Part shown: positions 50,252 through 59,446 of the stretch, piece by piece | Numbering within the stretch: position 1 is the stretch's first letter | Layout: every line of letters starts with the position of its first letter | Assembly (NCBI GenBank): GCA_028280025.1 | Contig: JANQMO010000044.1 | Coordinates: 1-64,000, forward strand | Length of the DNA: 64,000 nucleotides | Origin: Chlorobium sp. | GTDB lineage: Bacteria; Bacteroidota; Chlorobiia; Chlorobiales; Chlorobiaceae | Direction of reading: 5' to 3' | Made by a program: the position numbers and the translations under genes | The notes under the pieces: generated by a model | Databases searched by the model: none | What the model was told of the DNA's origin: nothing | Seen by the model: the letters and a program-made list of their open reading frames with translations, nothing else

Positions 50252-51475
50252 TTATTTATCGACAGCGATTTCAACGCGCCGGTTCAATGCCCTACCGTCG
50301 GGTTTGCTGTTGTCGGCAACCGGCCGTGACTCGCCGTATCCTTTTGCAGTCAGCTGTCCCGGAGCGATGCCGTTGGCAACCAGCCATTCGACCACTGAAC
50401 CTGCCCGCTTTTCTGACAGCGCCTGGTTGTATGCGTCACTGCCGTCAGCATCGGTATGACCCTCGATCACCAGTTTCACATCCGGCCTGGCTTTGATCGC
50501 CTCGAGCACCTTGAGCAAGGTCTCCCTTGAAGCCGGCTTGATCGTAGACGCATCATAATCGAAGTAGATACCGTAGATGATGGCTCGACCGACCTTATCC
50601 AGGGATTGGCCGATGGCCCCTCCTCCGTCCGGACTCTTTGCAATGCCCTGACCACATTTCGGCGCCCTGCCGTCAGTTACTCTCGTTCCGTACCACAGCC
50701 CCTTGTACAGGCCGTTCTCATACCATAACCCGTTCAGGAAACTTCCATCCGACGTCAGCACCATCATGGCCGTTCCGATCTGGGGACCGTCTTCTACCCA
50801 CTGAAAACGGATAACACGTCCGTCGGTGGTTCCGTTAAGCGTTCCGTTATCCCAGTCGTAACAGCCCTCGATAGACGTCCCGCTCTGAAGCAGCCACATG
50901 AGATTGTAATTGGTATCATACACACCCTTGATCGGTTGGGGAGTGACGGCAGCGCCGGAGGGAATGCCGTACGCCTCGAGTTCCATCATTTCCGTATAGT
51001 CCGGATCGCCCCAGTTCGAGAGAACTTCCAGCTTCAGCCATTGGCCGGGTGACGACTGTTGAATGGTAAATCCCTTCTTTTGGCCCTTGGCCGCCTCTCC
51101 TTCCAGAATAAGCTTGTACCCCTCGGAAGCGGATGTATCGGACACGTAGAGTTTGAAACCCTTTGCGGAAATACCGGGGTAGCCGCTTTCCTCTACGTTG
51201 GTGTTATCGATAGAAAACGATGTGATCGTATACCGCGACGGCAGTTCGATGACAACGGTATTCGGATGCGCGCTTCCTTTTTTGCTGCACCATCCCAGGT
51301 CCGTCGTCCCGTCCAGAAGCAGCAGACCTGCCCATTTCTGATTGTATTCCGAGGTAGCGGAAATCAGGACCGAGCCGCTGGTTATATCAAGAAGATCTTT
51401 GTTTTCGCGGGCAGAACCATGCCGTGCTATAACGGTAAATACCAGCAGCATAAGCAGAACAACGGCGTGCTTCAT
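50252..51475 (-). CDS. OmpA-family outer-membrane protein with discoidin-like domain
   Basis: A 407-residue exported protein: signal peptide MKHAVVLLMLLVFTVIARHG; a discoidin/NADase-type carbohydrate-binding-like segment from about 20-170 (AGLLLDGTTDLGWCSKKGSA, VVIELPSRYTITSFSIDNTN); a middle beta-rich part; and a C-terminal OmpA peptidoglycan-binding domain (YGIYFDYDASTIKPASRETL, IEGHTDADGSDAYNQALSEK, LTAKGYGESRPVADNSK). AAGGAGATTATC precedes the ATG. Its 3' end is duplicated at 46123. Confidence 0.88.
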   Translation of the reverse strand: MKHAVVLLMLLVFTVIARHGSARENKDLLDITSGSVLISATSEYNQKWAGLLLLDGTTDLGWCSKKGSAHPNTVVIELPSRYTITSFSIDNTNVEESGYPGISAKGFKLYVSDTSASEGYKLILEGEAAKGQKKGFTIQQSSPGQWLKLEVLSNWGDPDYTEMMELEAYGIPSGAAVTPQPIKGVYDTNYNLMWLLQSGTSIEGCYDWDNGTLNGTTDGRVIRFQWVEDGPQIGTAMMVLTSDGSFLNGLWYENGLYKGLWYGTRVTDGRAPKCGQGIAKSPDGGGAIGQSLDKVGRAIIYGIYFDYDASTIKPASRETLLKVLEAIKARPDVKLVIEGHTDADGSDAYNQALSEKRAGSVVEWLVANGIAPGQLTAKGYGESRPVADNSKPDGRALNRRVEIAVDK

Positions 51476-51581
51476 GATAATCTCCTTTGAACAGATTCGA
51501 TTTATCGAAACGTTTGTTGTACAGCATGACACTACTCATGACGGCCATGATCAGGACTGTTAGATACTATCGCCCGCCACA

Positions 51582-51733
51582 TCACAAATCATCCCCCCGT
51601 CCTTTCTCCAAGTGGCACTCGGTCTTCCAGGGCTGAAGGGCAAAGACAAACGAGACAAGAAAGGTGATCCCGACCCATGTCCAGCCGATACCGATCAGGC
51701 TTTCCCATGAATAACCTTCGTAAGCTGTCATGA
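51582..51733 (-). repeat. Duplicated 3' end of the NSS transporter gene (direct repeat copy)
   Basis: About 145-150 bases nearly identical (only a few mismatches) to 63606-63757, same orientation, with a nearby stop. The encoded peptide AYEGYSWESLIGIGWTWVGI, then CHLEKGRGDDL, matches the intact transporter C terminus. No N-terminal transporter part is present here; the frame upstream is unrelated. Confidence 0.85.
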
Positions 51734-52987
51734 TCGGCAATCTGTGCATAGAGCAACGTGATCTGCGGTTGCCAGCCCGTGTAATACTTCGTGTAATGGT
51801 TGCCTTGATGCTGCTGTTCGCGTTACGCGAATTCATATCTCGGAAAAACCTTTAGCAACTCAACCAGTATCGTTGTAACTTGCCTCATGGTCTGGAGCCC
51901 CTTGTGAATGCAAATGATAGAAAAGGGTTGGTCACTTTTAATATCGCCGTTTCTTAGTAGTTTTCAGACCTTCTTTATTTTCTACCGGACACTACTGAAA
52001 AAAAGAAACTTTTTTCCATTTATTTTTGTAAGTTATCTGTGAGTAGAACTTAGTCCCCTTCTTTTAACCGATAACAAATAATTTGGAGAACACCCACAAT
52101 GAATGTTGACCCAACGTAACGCGTTTATTGTGTGGTTTTTAAGCCACACGCCTATTTGCCAGCAAAAAAGCATCTACAAATTTTGTGGGGTGCTTTTTTG
52201 CATTTATACACGGCCTCCCTTGCACTCTTCAATGAAATACAGTGCATCGTTTTGATAAATGTGCACTGGATACCCCCCCCCCCGCCACAACCACCCGCTT
52301 CCCTTTGGCAAAATTCAGCTGGAACTAGAAATTCTTCTGTTGTCAATGCTCCCAATGAACAGTGCGGACGGATCAAATTGCAATCACCCCGCCCTCTCGT
52401 GCATGCCGATGCTCATAAGCCAGTTCACATTCAGGCACTCATCTCATAGCCTTCAGTTTAATCTTTCGATGTATCGATCATCAATCGGTTAACCCGAACG
52501 ATTGAAACCCTATAGGCCATATTCCCCTCCACTTGCAGCTGGATTTCTTCATCACCAGTTTAACACGGTCGGTGGCTGAAGACCTGAGCAACATGTGCTT
52601 GGCCTATATATTCAGCATGATCTTTTCCCTTAAGCATAGAGATTGGCTCTAATAAAAGAGATCACTTGGTATTATTCCTTAATTATTTGGGCGGTGTAAA
52701 AAGTCTTGCCATTGCGATGTTCTTCTGTCGTGCATCTTGTGGCATCAAGTTTTTTCGATAACACAACTTTACTTTGCAGCTTTTTTTGATTAGCCAGTTC
52801 ACTCAACGTTCTCTAACCATTTGCATTTGATTTTGGCTGATAATAGCAGGCCTAAGCAGTCATACATGTTCGCGATCGTTTTACTCTTTGCTTAGCTTAA
52901 AGACACAGGATATTTGTCATATGATTTACTACCATGTAGTCATGCTTTTCAAACAAGCATATTTCACAAATCACTATAGTAATAGTA
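51734..52987. other. Mostly non-coding region with hairpin and IS remnant
   Basis: About 1.25 kb without an intact gene. It holds a GCAAAAAAGCA/TGCTTTTTTGC hairpin (52162-52201) that could terminate in either direction, the IS3 remnant (below), and an 11-C run at 52273-52283. From 52570 to 52987 I see nothing convincing. Confidence 0.6.
52290..52480 (-). pseudogene. IS3-family transposase C-terminal remnant
   Basis: One frame gives DECLNVNWLMSIGMHE; after a frame change the next reads IRPHCSLGALTTEEFL. These are the closing motifs of IS3-type OrfB integrases (DECLN..W, YNxxRPHSSLGxxTPxEF). The rest of the transposase and both ends are absent or unrecognisable. The 11-C run falls beyond the last motif. 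The element is dead. Confidence 0.65.
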
Positions 52988-54727
52988 TTATTTTAGCATC
53001 CCCCTTTCACTCATCTCATTAACAATCTCTTGCATATGAGTTTTTTGCAATGCATTACTTATATCAATTTGTTTCGATTTATTCTTCTTTTTATTTAACA
53101 TTTGTTCTGCATATAAATATGCTTTCTTCAAATCATTGACTTTGCTTTCCATCAAATATAAATTATAACATGTCCATGCGGCCGTATCATACTCATTTGA
53201 ACAATCTGTTTTGTCCAACATCTCTTCTAAAACCTCTAAAGATATTCTTGTATCTTCTTTTAACTTTTTGTATTTCTCAATCTCTTCTTTGCTTATTTTT
53301 TCATTTTTTTCTCCATGATCTCCCATATATTTCTTTATTCTTTGATATGCTTTCACGCATACTTCCAACTGATACCAACACATATTATTATTTATATTTC
53401 TCACATAACTCTCTTCATCGCAAACAAATTTATCTTTATTTTGCTCATATATATTTTTTGCATCCAGCATCTTTTCAAGTGCAAGCTCATACATTTCTGG
53501 GCCAAAAACCCAATAATGATACGCAAGAAGATCTTTTAACTGATAAACGCTTAATTCATCTCCTTTAAAATCAGTAGGAACATGCATTTCAGCCTCATCA
53601 AATTGTTCCCAGGCATTATTATAATCCCCTTCTGCCATATATGTCTCTCCCATTCTTAGGTTGATTGAATACCCCCATTGAACACTATCCTTCAACCTTT
53701 GCCTTATTCCTAAAGCTGTCTTATAGAGCTTTCTTGCTTCCTTATAGTCGCCTTTTATTAAAAGCCAATATGCTTTTTCTGTAGTATACCATAAGTATTT
53801 TTTGTCTTCATCATCAGACTCAACAGTTTTATACAAGTCATCTAAAAGAGCCTGACCTTCCTCAATCCATTCATCTTTTCTATTTTCCTCTTCATTTGCA
53901 CGGTGTTGTTGGGCATGGTTAACATATTTAATATATTTTTCTCCTTCATAGTTTTTCTTTGCGATTAATGGTTTGTTGTGTAAAATATATGGACATATTT
54001 TTTCATATTTTTTAACTGACTTATTAAACCGACGCTCTTTTTTAGACAATTGATTCAAGAACTGAATGTTTGCATCTTTTACAGCAAGCTCTTCAGCTAA
54101 GCGCACAAACGTTTCCCTTATAAATGGATTTATATGTCCTTGTTTATAGACCAAAGAATGCTCTAATTCACCCCACACATCCTGCAGATAAGTTCTCAGC
54201 TGAATCTCTATATGATATCCACCATCCTTATGCTTAAACAAATAATGGATAGATCTATATCCAGAATCAGGGTTCATTGGTAAATATTTGTATACCGGTC
54301 CAATCTCACCAACACTTTCGTTAAAAAGCTTTTGCTTTTTTTCAACTACTTTCAAAAATTTTTCTTCTTTTATAGGGTCACTCCAATTAAACAACTTATA
54401 CTCTTCTAGGCGTAATCCCTTTTTTTTATCCAGCAATATATCTAGAAGAGTTTCATGCAATACAATCAAATCATCCTCAAAAAGCACCAAAAACCGCATG
54501 CCTGAAATATCTGTTATCCTCGTCAAGTCTTTAACATCTTTTATTTTTTTTATCTTTGTTTTAAGATACAAGCTATTAAGGCTTTTGATCCTCCACTTGG
54601 AGATGCATGGAGGAATCTTATTTTTATCCCTTTGCTTCATAACCTGGTCTTCAATAGAAGCCATCAATGGCTTAAGAATGGAAGACATTTCCCCCAAATA
54701 ATCCTCTATCTCACCTTTTGTTATCAT
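52988..54727 (-). CDS. RelA/SpoT-type pyrophosphokinase domain with TPR repeats
   Basis: A 579-residue protein. The N-terminal ~240 residues are a RelA/SpoT nucleotidyltransferase domain: RITDISGMR (Arg70, Asp73, Gly76, Arg78), GYRSIHYLF (155-163), HIEIQLRTYLQDVWGELEHS (Glu174, Arg178, Glu188, His190). There is no HD hydrolase domain. A long helical C-terminal part (~310-560) has TPR-like repeats (ALGIRQRLK, GETYMAEGDYNNAWEQFDEA). Small alarmone synthetases and ToxSAS toxins share the catalytic fold; activity and product are not known. AT-rich relative to the core genome. The adjacent interrupted membrane gene is read in the same direction. Confidence 0.85.
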   Translation of the reverse strand: MITKGEIEDYLGEMSSILKPLMASIEDQVMKQRDKNKIPPCISKWRIKSLNSLYLKTKIKKIKDVKDLTRITDISGMRFLVLFEDDLIVLHETLLDILLDKKKGLRLEEYKLFNWSDPIKEEKFLKVVEKKQKLFNESVGEIGPVYKYLPMNPDSGYRSIHYLFKHKDGGYHIEIQLRTYLQDVWGELEHSLVYKQGHINPFIRETFVRLAEELAVKDANIQFLNQLSKKERRFNKSVKKYEKICPYILHNKPLIAKKNYEGEKYIKYVNHAQQHRANEEENRKDEWIEEGQALLDDLYKTVESDDEDKKYLWYTTEKAYWLLIKGDYKEARKLYKTALGIRQRLKDSVQWGYSINLRMGETYMAEGDYNNAWEQFDEAEMHVPTDFKGDELSVYQLKDLLAYHYWVFGPEMYELALEKMLDAKNIYEQNKDKFVCDEESYVRNINNNMCWYQLEVCVKAYQRIKKYMGDHGEKNEKISKEEIEKYKKLKEDTRISLEVLEEMLDKTDCSNEYDTAAWTCYNLYLMESKVNDLKKAYLYAEQMLNKKKNKSKQIDISNALQKTHMQEIVNEMSERGMLK

Positions 54728-54891
54728 TGCATTTTTGTTTTGTTTATCAAACAGAATGCATTTCTTAAAAAACAGATTTATTGTTATTTTATTTTATAAC
54801 TGATCTTCTTCACACTCAAAACATGCAATAAATCGATCGCCAGAGAACTTAATCTGCTATCCGGGGAGTTAAAACTCAGTTGTTTTTTTAG

Positions 54892-55563
54892 ATTATAAAA
54901 CCTTATCAAATTCCGGTTTACTTTGACGTTTCCAATAACCCTCTTTTTTAACCCATATAGACTCCAAATAAATCTCAGCGTTTCTAACCTCTAATTTTGC
55001 ACCATAAGAAATTCCCATGTATAATTATCACAAAATCATTTCCGCCATCAAAAGCGGCATTAAAAAATTTATCATCAGACTCACCCCGAATCACTTTATT
55101 CAAAAACTCAGCAACAATCCACGTACCATATTGATGAATTCCAGCTATTACAATAATCTTATCATCACCTTTAGACAATCTTGCCAATACTCCAAAATCT
55201 CTAACCTCTTCATCAACAGTTATCTTCCCGTCTGATTTTCTTGCATCCACATATAATCTTTCCGCATCTGATTCAACCGAACTCTCCTTTACCAACTTTT
55301 TGAATGCCATCTAGAACCTCTTCCTTTAAATCAAATATATGTATTTTTTTTAATTGGCTCATCTTGCTCTTCTTCTCTTGCATCATAATCGCTATAAAAC
55401 CAACAGGGTAGCATCATTTGATTAAACCACAATTGCTTATTTTCATAATCATCACAACATTTTATATCTTCAGGAAAGGTCATCTTTTCGCCCTTTGTAT
55501 TCAAAACGCCATATGGCATCTCTTTATTTAATGCGGGGTTGGTCTGAGGGCTACAAAGATAAA
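54892..55563 (-). pseudogene. Membrane-anchored protein, 3' exon (frameshifted)
   Basis: This is the part of the gene after the group II intron. Joined to the upstream part it reads DGDL|VYLCSPQTNPALNKEMPYG, then FNQMMLPCWFYSDYDAREEE; after one-base corrections, FDLKEEVLDGIQK-LVKESSV, DFGVLARL, IIVIAGIHQYGTWIVAEFL, and a C terminus IYLESIWVKKEGYWKRQSK. Shifts occur at the T8 run 55344-55351, the T5 run 55297-55301 and CCC 55014-55016 (as seen on +). Family unknown; beta-alpha pattern with G-rich turns. Stop at 54892-54894 in the corrected frame. Confidence 0.65.
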
Positions 55564-57468
55564 ATCGCGGTAGGAACGAAAGTCACCTTTCGCCCCCCGC
55601 ACAGTTCCGGACGAGCGGAATTCCCGCATCCGGCTCCTAACTTGAGTATTTGACGCAAAACCGTTGCTCCGGCCATGGATGAAGAATCTTCGGACGTGGA
55701 AGATATTGATCGGTATATATCCGCATCCTCGCCCATGTCATCCGGTCTCGCTGGCTTCGGTGCCTTATGCGCTTTATCCAATGTACCGTAATATAGTGGC
55801 GGAATGCCGATAGTGCATGAATGTTTGTCGGCACTGCGAAATAGGCGTAATGACCTCTCAGCACGCTGTTCAGCCATTCGCCCTGCTCTTGTATCGAGAC
55901 ATGCATGCGCCGCCTTAACTCTTCCTTTACCTCCCTGAGCTTGGCCTTGAGTGAACCGCGCTTCGTCTTGCGCCAGAGCTGAAAGCCTTTCCCGTTCGCT
56001 TTCTTTCCACAGATGTGGGTAAATCCAAGAAAGTCGAAGGTCTCAGGCTTTCCTTTTCCTTCCCGTCTTCGTCGCTCAGCTGCAAATCTGCCGAACTCGA
56101 TCAGCCGGGTTTTCTCCGGGTGCAACGTTAGGGCGAACTTTGCCAGCCGTTTCCTCAGATCAGTCAGAAATCGTTCGCCCTCTTCCTTGTACTGGAAGCC
56201 CGCAACACTGTCATCGGCAAAACGCACAACGATCATGTCACCTTGGCAATGCTTTTCTCGCCACTGCTTGACCCACAGATCATAGACATAGTGAAGGTAG
56301 ATGTTCGCCAGGAACGGTGATATCACTGCTCCTTGCGGTGTCCCTTCTTCTGATTTGACCCGTTCGCCTTCTTCCTGTACTCCGGCCTTCAGCCACTTTA
56401 TAATCAGCCGCACTATACGCTTGTCACCAATCCGGTGTTCAAGAAAGCGTATCATCCACTCGTGACTGATCGTGTCAAAGAAACGGGTAATATCGACGTC
56501 CAACACCCAACCGATTTTCTTCACCTTGATCCCGTATGCGAGCGCATCCAGCGCATCGTGCTGGTTGCGTCCCGGACGGAATCCATAACTGAAACCCAGA
56601 AACTCCGCCTCATAGATCGGCGTGAGGATCGCCACCACCGACCGCTGGACGATCTTGTCTTCCAGTGACGCGATGCCGAGCTGTCGTTGCTGGCCATTCG
56701 CTTTCGGTATGTACTTTCGGCGTGATGGCTGTGCCCGGTACGCTCCCGTGTGGATTCTTCGGTGCAGGTCTGCAAGGCTTTCTTCCAGTCCTGCTCCATA
56801 ATCCCTCCACGTCACTCCATCGATGCCTGTTGCAGCTGTCCTCTTTAACTCGAAGTATGACCACCGCAGGCAATCTACGGAGATATGATGCAGAAGTGCT
56901 GTTAGCTTTTCCTCTCTGTTTCTGCTTACTGCTTCACGTATGCGGTCCTGCGCCTGGAACACGGCTTGCCGACTCTGCGTCCGGGCCGTGCTTTGCAGTT
57001 CTGCATTTCTCTTGTTCCCACCCCTTCCCTCCACGGACTCCGCCACGAGCTTCCCCGCTTTGTTCGACCGCTTCTCCGGTACTATTGGTGAGTCTGACTT
57101 CTTCATACCGTACATCATCGGCTTCAACTTTTACATTTTCCCGATGCGACCCGCCAACGACGACGGGAGGGTATCGAAGATCTCCCGGTTCCCGTGCAGG
57201 AAACTTTCGTACATGCCAGGGTCTCTGACGACGTGGGGACGGCTTGTACTCGCTTTACCGCACATGCCCTTGTTGCCTTCTGCCATTAGGAAAGCATCGG
57301 CTCCCCAGATTTTGTTTTTCGCCGCTCAATGGCTGGCCTGCACGACCCCTGTCAACGCTTCGCGCATTACCTCACGGTCTTGCACGCATGACTCGGGGAC
57401 AGTGTGGGTCGCTACTCCTTCACTGGAGGGACTTGCACCCTTTATCTCCTGCCGGTCTCCCGGCGCAC
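55564..57468 (-). mobile_element. Group II intron
   Basis: 1905 bases. The 5' end (at 57468) is GTGCGCCGGGAGACCGGCAG with the domain I GGGTGCAAGTCCC block. Domain V is 55604-55636 (GAGCCGGATGCGGG...TCCGGAAC), and domain VI follows with CGAAAGGTGACTTTCG, ending at ..CTACCGCGAT. The boundary positions are supported because exon joining keeps the host reading frame (GAT TTG G|TT TAT). It encodes its own reverse transcriptase/maturase, whose stop codon abuts domain V. Confidence 0.9.
55637..57127 (-). CDS. ltrA: Group II intron reverse transcriptase/maturase
   Basis: A 496-residue intron-encoded protein with RT fingers/palm and an X (maturase) domain. Conserved points: GIDGVTWRDY, RRKYIPKANGQQRQLGIASL, GFSYGFRPGRNQHDALDAL, EEGTPQGAVISPFLANIYLH. 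The catalytic motif is FADD (VVRFADDSVAGFQ) in place of the usual YADD. The maturase end has the GWLNSV-like QGEWLNSVLRGHYAYFAVPT. No C-terminal HNH endonuclease is visible, so mobility would rely on other nicks. It lies wholly inside the intron. Confidence 0.94.
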   Translation of the reverse strand: MKPMMYGMKKSDSPIVPEKRSNKAGKLVAESVEGRGGNKRNAELQSTARTQSRQAVFQAQDRIREAVSRNREEKLTALLHHISVDCLRWSYFELKRTAATGIDGVTWRDYGAGLEESLADLHRRIHTGAYRAQPSRRKYIPKANGQQRQLGIASLEDKIVQRSVVAILTPIYEAEFLGFSYGFRPGRNQHDALDALAYGIKVKKIGWVLDVDITRFFDTISHEWMIRFLEHRIGDKRIVRLIIKWLKAGVQEEGERVKSEEGTPQGAVISPFLANIYLHYVYDLWVKQWREKHCQGDMIVVRFADDSVAGFQYKEEGERFLTDLRKRLAKFALTLHPEKTRLIEFGRFAAERRRREGKGKPETFDFLGFTHICGKKANGKGFQLWRKTKRGSLKAKLREVKEELRRRMHVSIQEQGEWLNSVLRGHYAYFAVPTNIHALSAFRHYITVHWIKRIRHRSQRDRMTWARMRIYTDQYLPRPKILHPWPEQRFCVKYSS

Positions 57469-57872
57469 CCAAATCACCATCTAATTTTTTAGAATAAATT
57501 GGATTACTCTTATCAACCTCTTCAATATCTAAATTTTCTAACCCGAGAGCTAACGTTAATATCTGAATAGCATAATAGTCGCCTTGTTCAATAGATGGCA
57601 ACGATTTTTTATCATATTTAACAGGAAGTACAATCTTGCACTTTATTATGCAACTTATTATTAAGAGACAACAAGTTTTTACCCCTATCCTTTATTGAAC
57701 TATCCGTAGATAATTTCATTGTTATCTGCCCCGCCTCTTTGGCATTTTTTTTTGTAGTCTCTATATCTTTTTGTTGTTCCTTAAACAAACGCCATTGTAT
57801 TATAAATATTAATATCGACAGAATAATAGTTCCGATAGAAAGTGTTAAAAAAACAGAATCAAGATACCTCAT
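57469..57872 (-). pseudogene. Membrane-anchored protein, 5' exon (frameshifted)
   Basis: Starts MRYLDSVFLTLSIGTIILSI, a single N-terminal transmembrane helix, then a charged helical stretch (FKEQQKDIETTKKNAKEAGQ). A one-base shift at AAA (57642-57644, - strand) joins NNKLHNK to CKIVLPVKYDKKSLPSIEQG, then DYYAIQILTLALGLENLDIE up to KKLDGDL, where the intron enters. With the 3' part the exons total 1076 bases. Net correction of two bases gives 1074, i.e. 357 residues and a stop. Confidence 0.65.
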
Positions 57873-58503
57873 ATCAAACTAGTTCAATCTGACAAAACAA
57901 AATCAACACAACATCCATCAAATTTTTTCTGTTCTTACATCTTTTAAGATTTGCCTTATAATATCACGAACAATTGATCAAGCAATACTTTTAATAACGC
58001 ATAATAAATACTTAACAAGAAATGCGGTGACAAAAAATCATCATTACAGTTTAAATTTCAATAATAACATGTGATAAAGCATACAGGGACTATATCTCTG
58101 TGATATTAGTAGTGTGTGCACAATCTTTTTTTGATGACAGTTCAACAATCAACAAATAAAAGAGTCACAAAATAAACTTATGGCTCAGCACTTATGGGGG
58201 GGGAGCACTGGCGGTTAATGGCGGTCGTCATTTCGGGGCATCATAGGTCAGAATGTGGATATGGAGGACCGCCAACGTAGACTAACAGTAGTCGCTACGA
58301 AAAATATAGTAATATATTTTCAAATGTAAAAAGCACGTAAACTCTTTTAGCGGTATTTCGTCAAGACCTACACCGCTTAGCCCTCACTCATTAACCTGAA
58401 GGAAAGGGAAATCCTATACAAATTCGACTTCTGTTTGGAGAAGGCTCTCATGGGACAATAAATCGAACCTAAAAACGATGATGGAAAGTTATAACGCTGA
58501 AGA
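57873..58503. other. Intergenic region with no recognisable gene
   Basis: About 630 AT-rich bases between the interrupted membrane gene and the methylase gene. It includes an 8-G run at 58196-58203, a TTCAACAATCAAC fragment like the tsaE-flanking repeats, and GGCGGT repeats (58212-58228). I found no supported frame or RNA. Confidence 0.5.
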
Positions 58504-59445
58504 TCATTTCCCATATTCTTCCTCTGGCTCATGAACCTCCTGATACCGGTCCATCCAGGAAAGGTCTTTGCCTATAACCAATTCTTCCATTGCCCTATGA
58601 TGAGTTGTTTTCATAGGGATTAACCGCATCTGAAAACCGTGAGATCGAGCCATTTGCTTCACTTCTTCGGCATTATCATATGTCATCAGGAAATCGCCTT
58701 GTATACGCTCGCATAATGAAAAAAGCCGATCGTGATCAAGATCGTAATGCCGATACAGCCTTTTTCCGGCTTTCTTGCCGCCGGCAGTATAAGGGGGATC
58801 AATAAAAAAGATTGCGTTCTTATGCTCAGAGAACTCCTCTATGGCACGCAGTCCATCCTCTTTTCGAAAATTAATCCGACCAGAAACGTTCGATAAGCTA
58901 TTGAAGCGTTTCGCCAAAGTTTGCGGGTACCATCGAGACTTGATACCTTTGCCGTTTTCTCCATTTTTCAGGAAACCCGATCCATGAGCAAGAATACCGC
59001 CGTGAAAAGTCCTGTTTTTCAAGATGGTTTGAAACGCCTTTTCCCGGATATCAGTATGCTTTGTAGAGAGTTCCCTGATAACCGACTCCTTCGAGAGCTC
59101 AAAATCAAGTATTCTTTTTCCCAACCATTCAGCGTCCCCTTTAACAACAGCTTCCCATACAGCAGCAATCTCTTCATCAAGCTCAACCATTACCGCCTCA
59201 TTAACCATATTCTCGAAAAGAGCGGTCAGGCTGATGATACCACCGCCGGCAAATGGCTCAATCAACACTCCCGGCCTATACGACAAATTCAGCAACCAGT
59301 TCCGGAATGTTGGGACAAACCATGTTTTACCTCCGGGATAACGGAAAGGACTTCTCTGCGGAACAGAGGCAACATTGATTGGCTTTGGATGTATCATGCA
59401 TTCTTTTTCCTGATAATCAGGAAAAAGAGACGGCTGCTTAATCAT
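58504..59445 (-). CDS. DNA adenine methyltransferase, D12 (Dam) class
   Basis: A 313-residue alpha-class N6-adenine methyltransferase. The SAM motif is EPFAGGGIISLTALFE, catalytic DPPY in FFIDPPYTAGGKK, and an N-terminal FRYPGGKTWFVPTF typical of D12 enzymes. The ATG lies 1 base after the stop of the NotI-family nuclease gene (TGAAATG), so translation is likely coupled. This suggests a type II restriction-modification pair. Confidence 0.88.
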   Translation of the reverse strand: MIKQPSLFPDYQEKECMIHPKPINVASVPQRSPFRYPGGKTWFVPTFRNWLLNLSYRPGVLIEPFAGGGIISLTALFENMVNEAVMVELDEEIAAVWEAVVKGDAEWLGKRILDFELSKESVIRELSTKHTDIREKAFQTILKNRTFHGGILAHGSGFLKNGENGKGIKSRWYPQTLAKRFNSLSNVSGRINFRKEDGLRAIEEFSEHKNAIFFIDPPYTAGGKKAGKRLYRHYDLDHDRLFSLCERIQGDFLMTYDNAEEVKQMARSHGFQMRLIPMKTTHHRAMEELVIGKDLSWMDRYQEVHEPEEEYGK

Positions 59446-59446
59446 T

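Noticed and set aside
52132..52449. 105-codon + strand frame with a run of prolines
   Set aside because: The prolines come from the 11-C run; the opposite strand carries the IS3 remnant.
57326..57601. 91-codon frame starting MPSIEQGDYY as an independent gene
   Set aside because: Its second half is group II intron RNA sequence; the first half belongs to the interrupted upstream exon.
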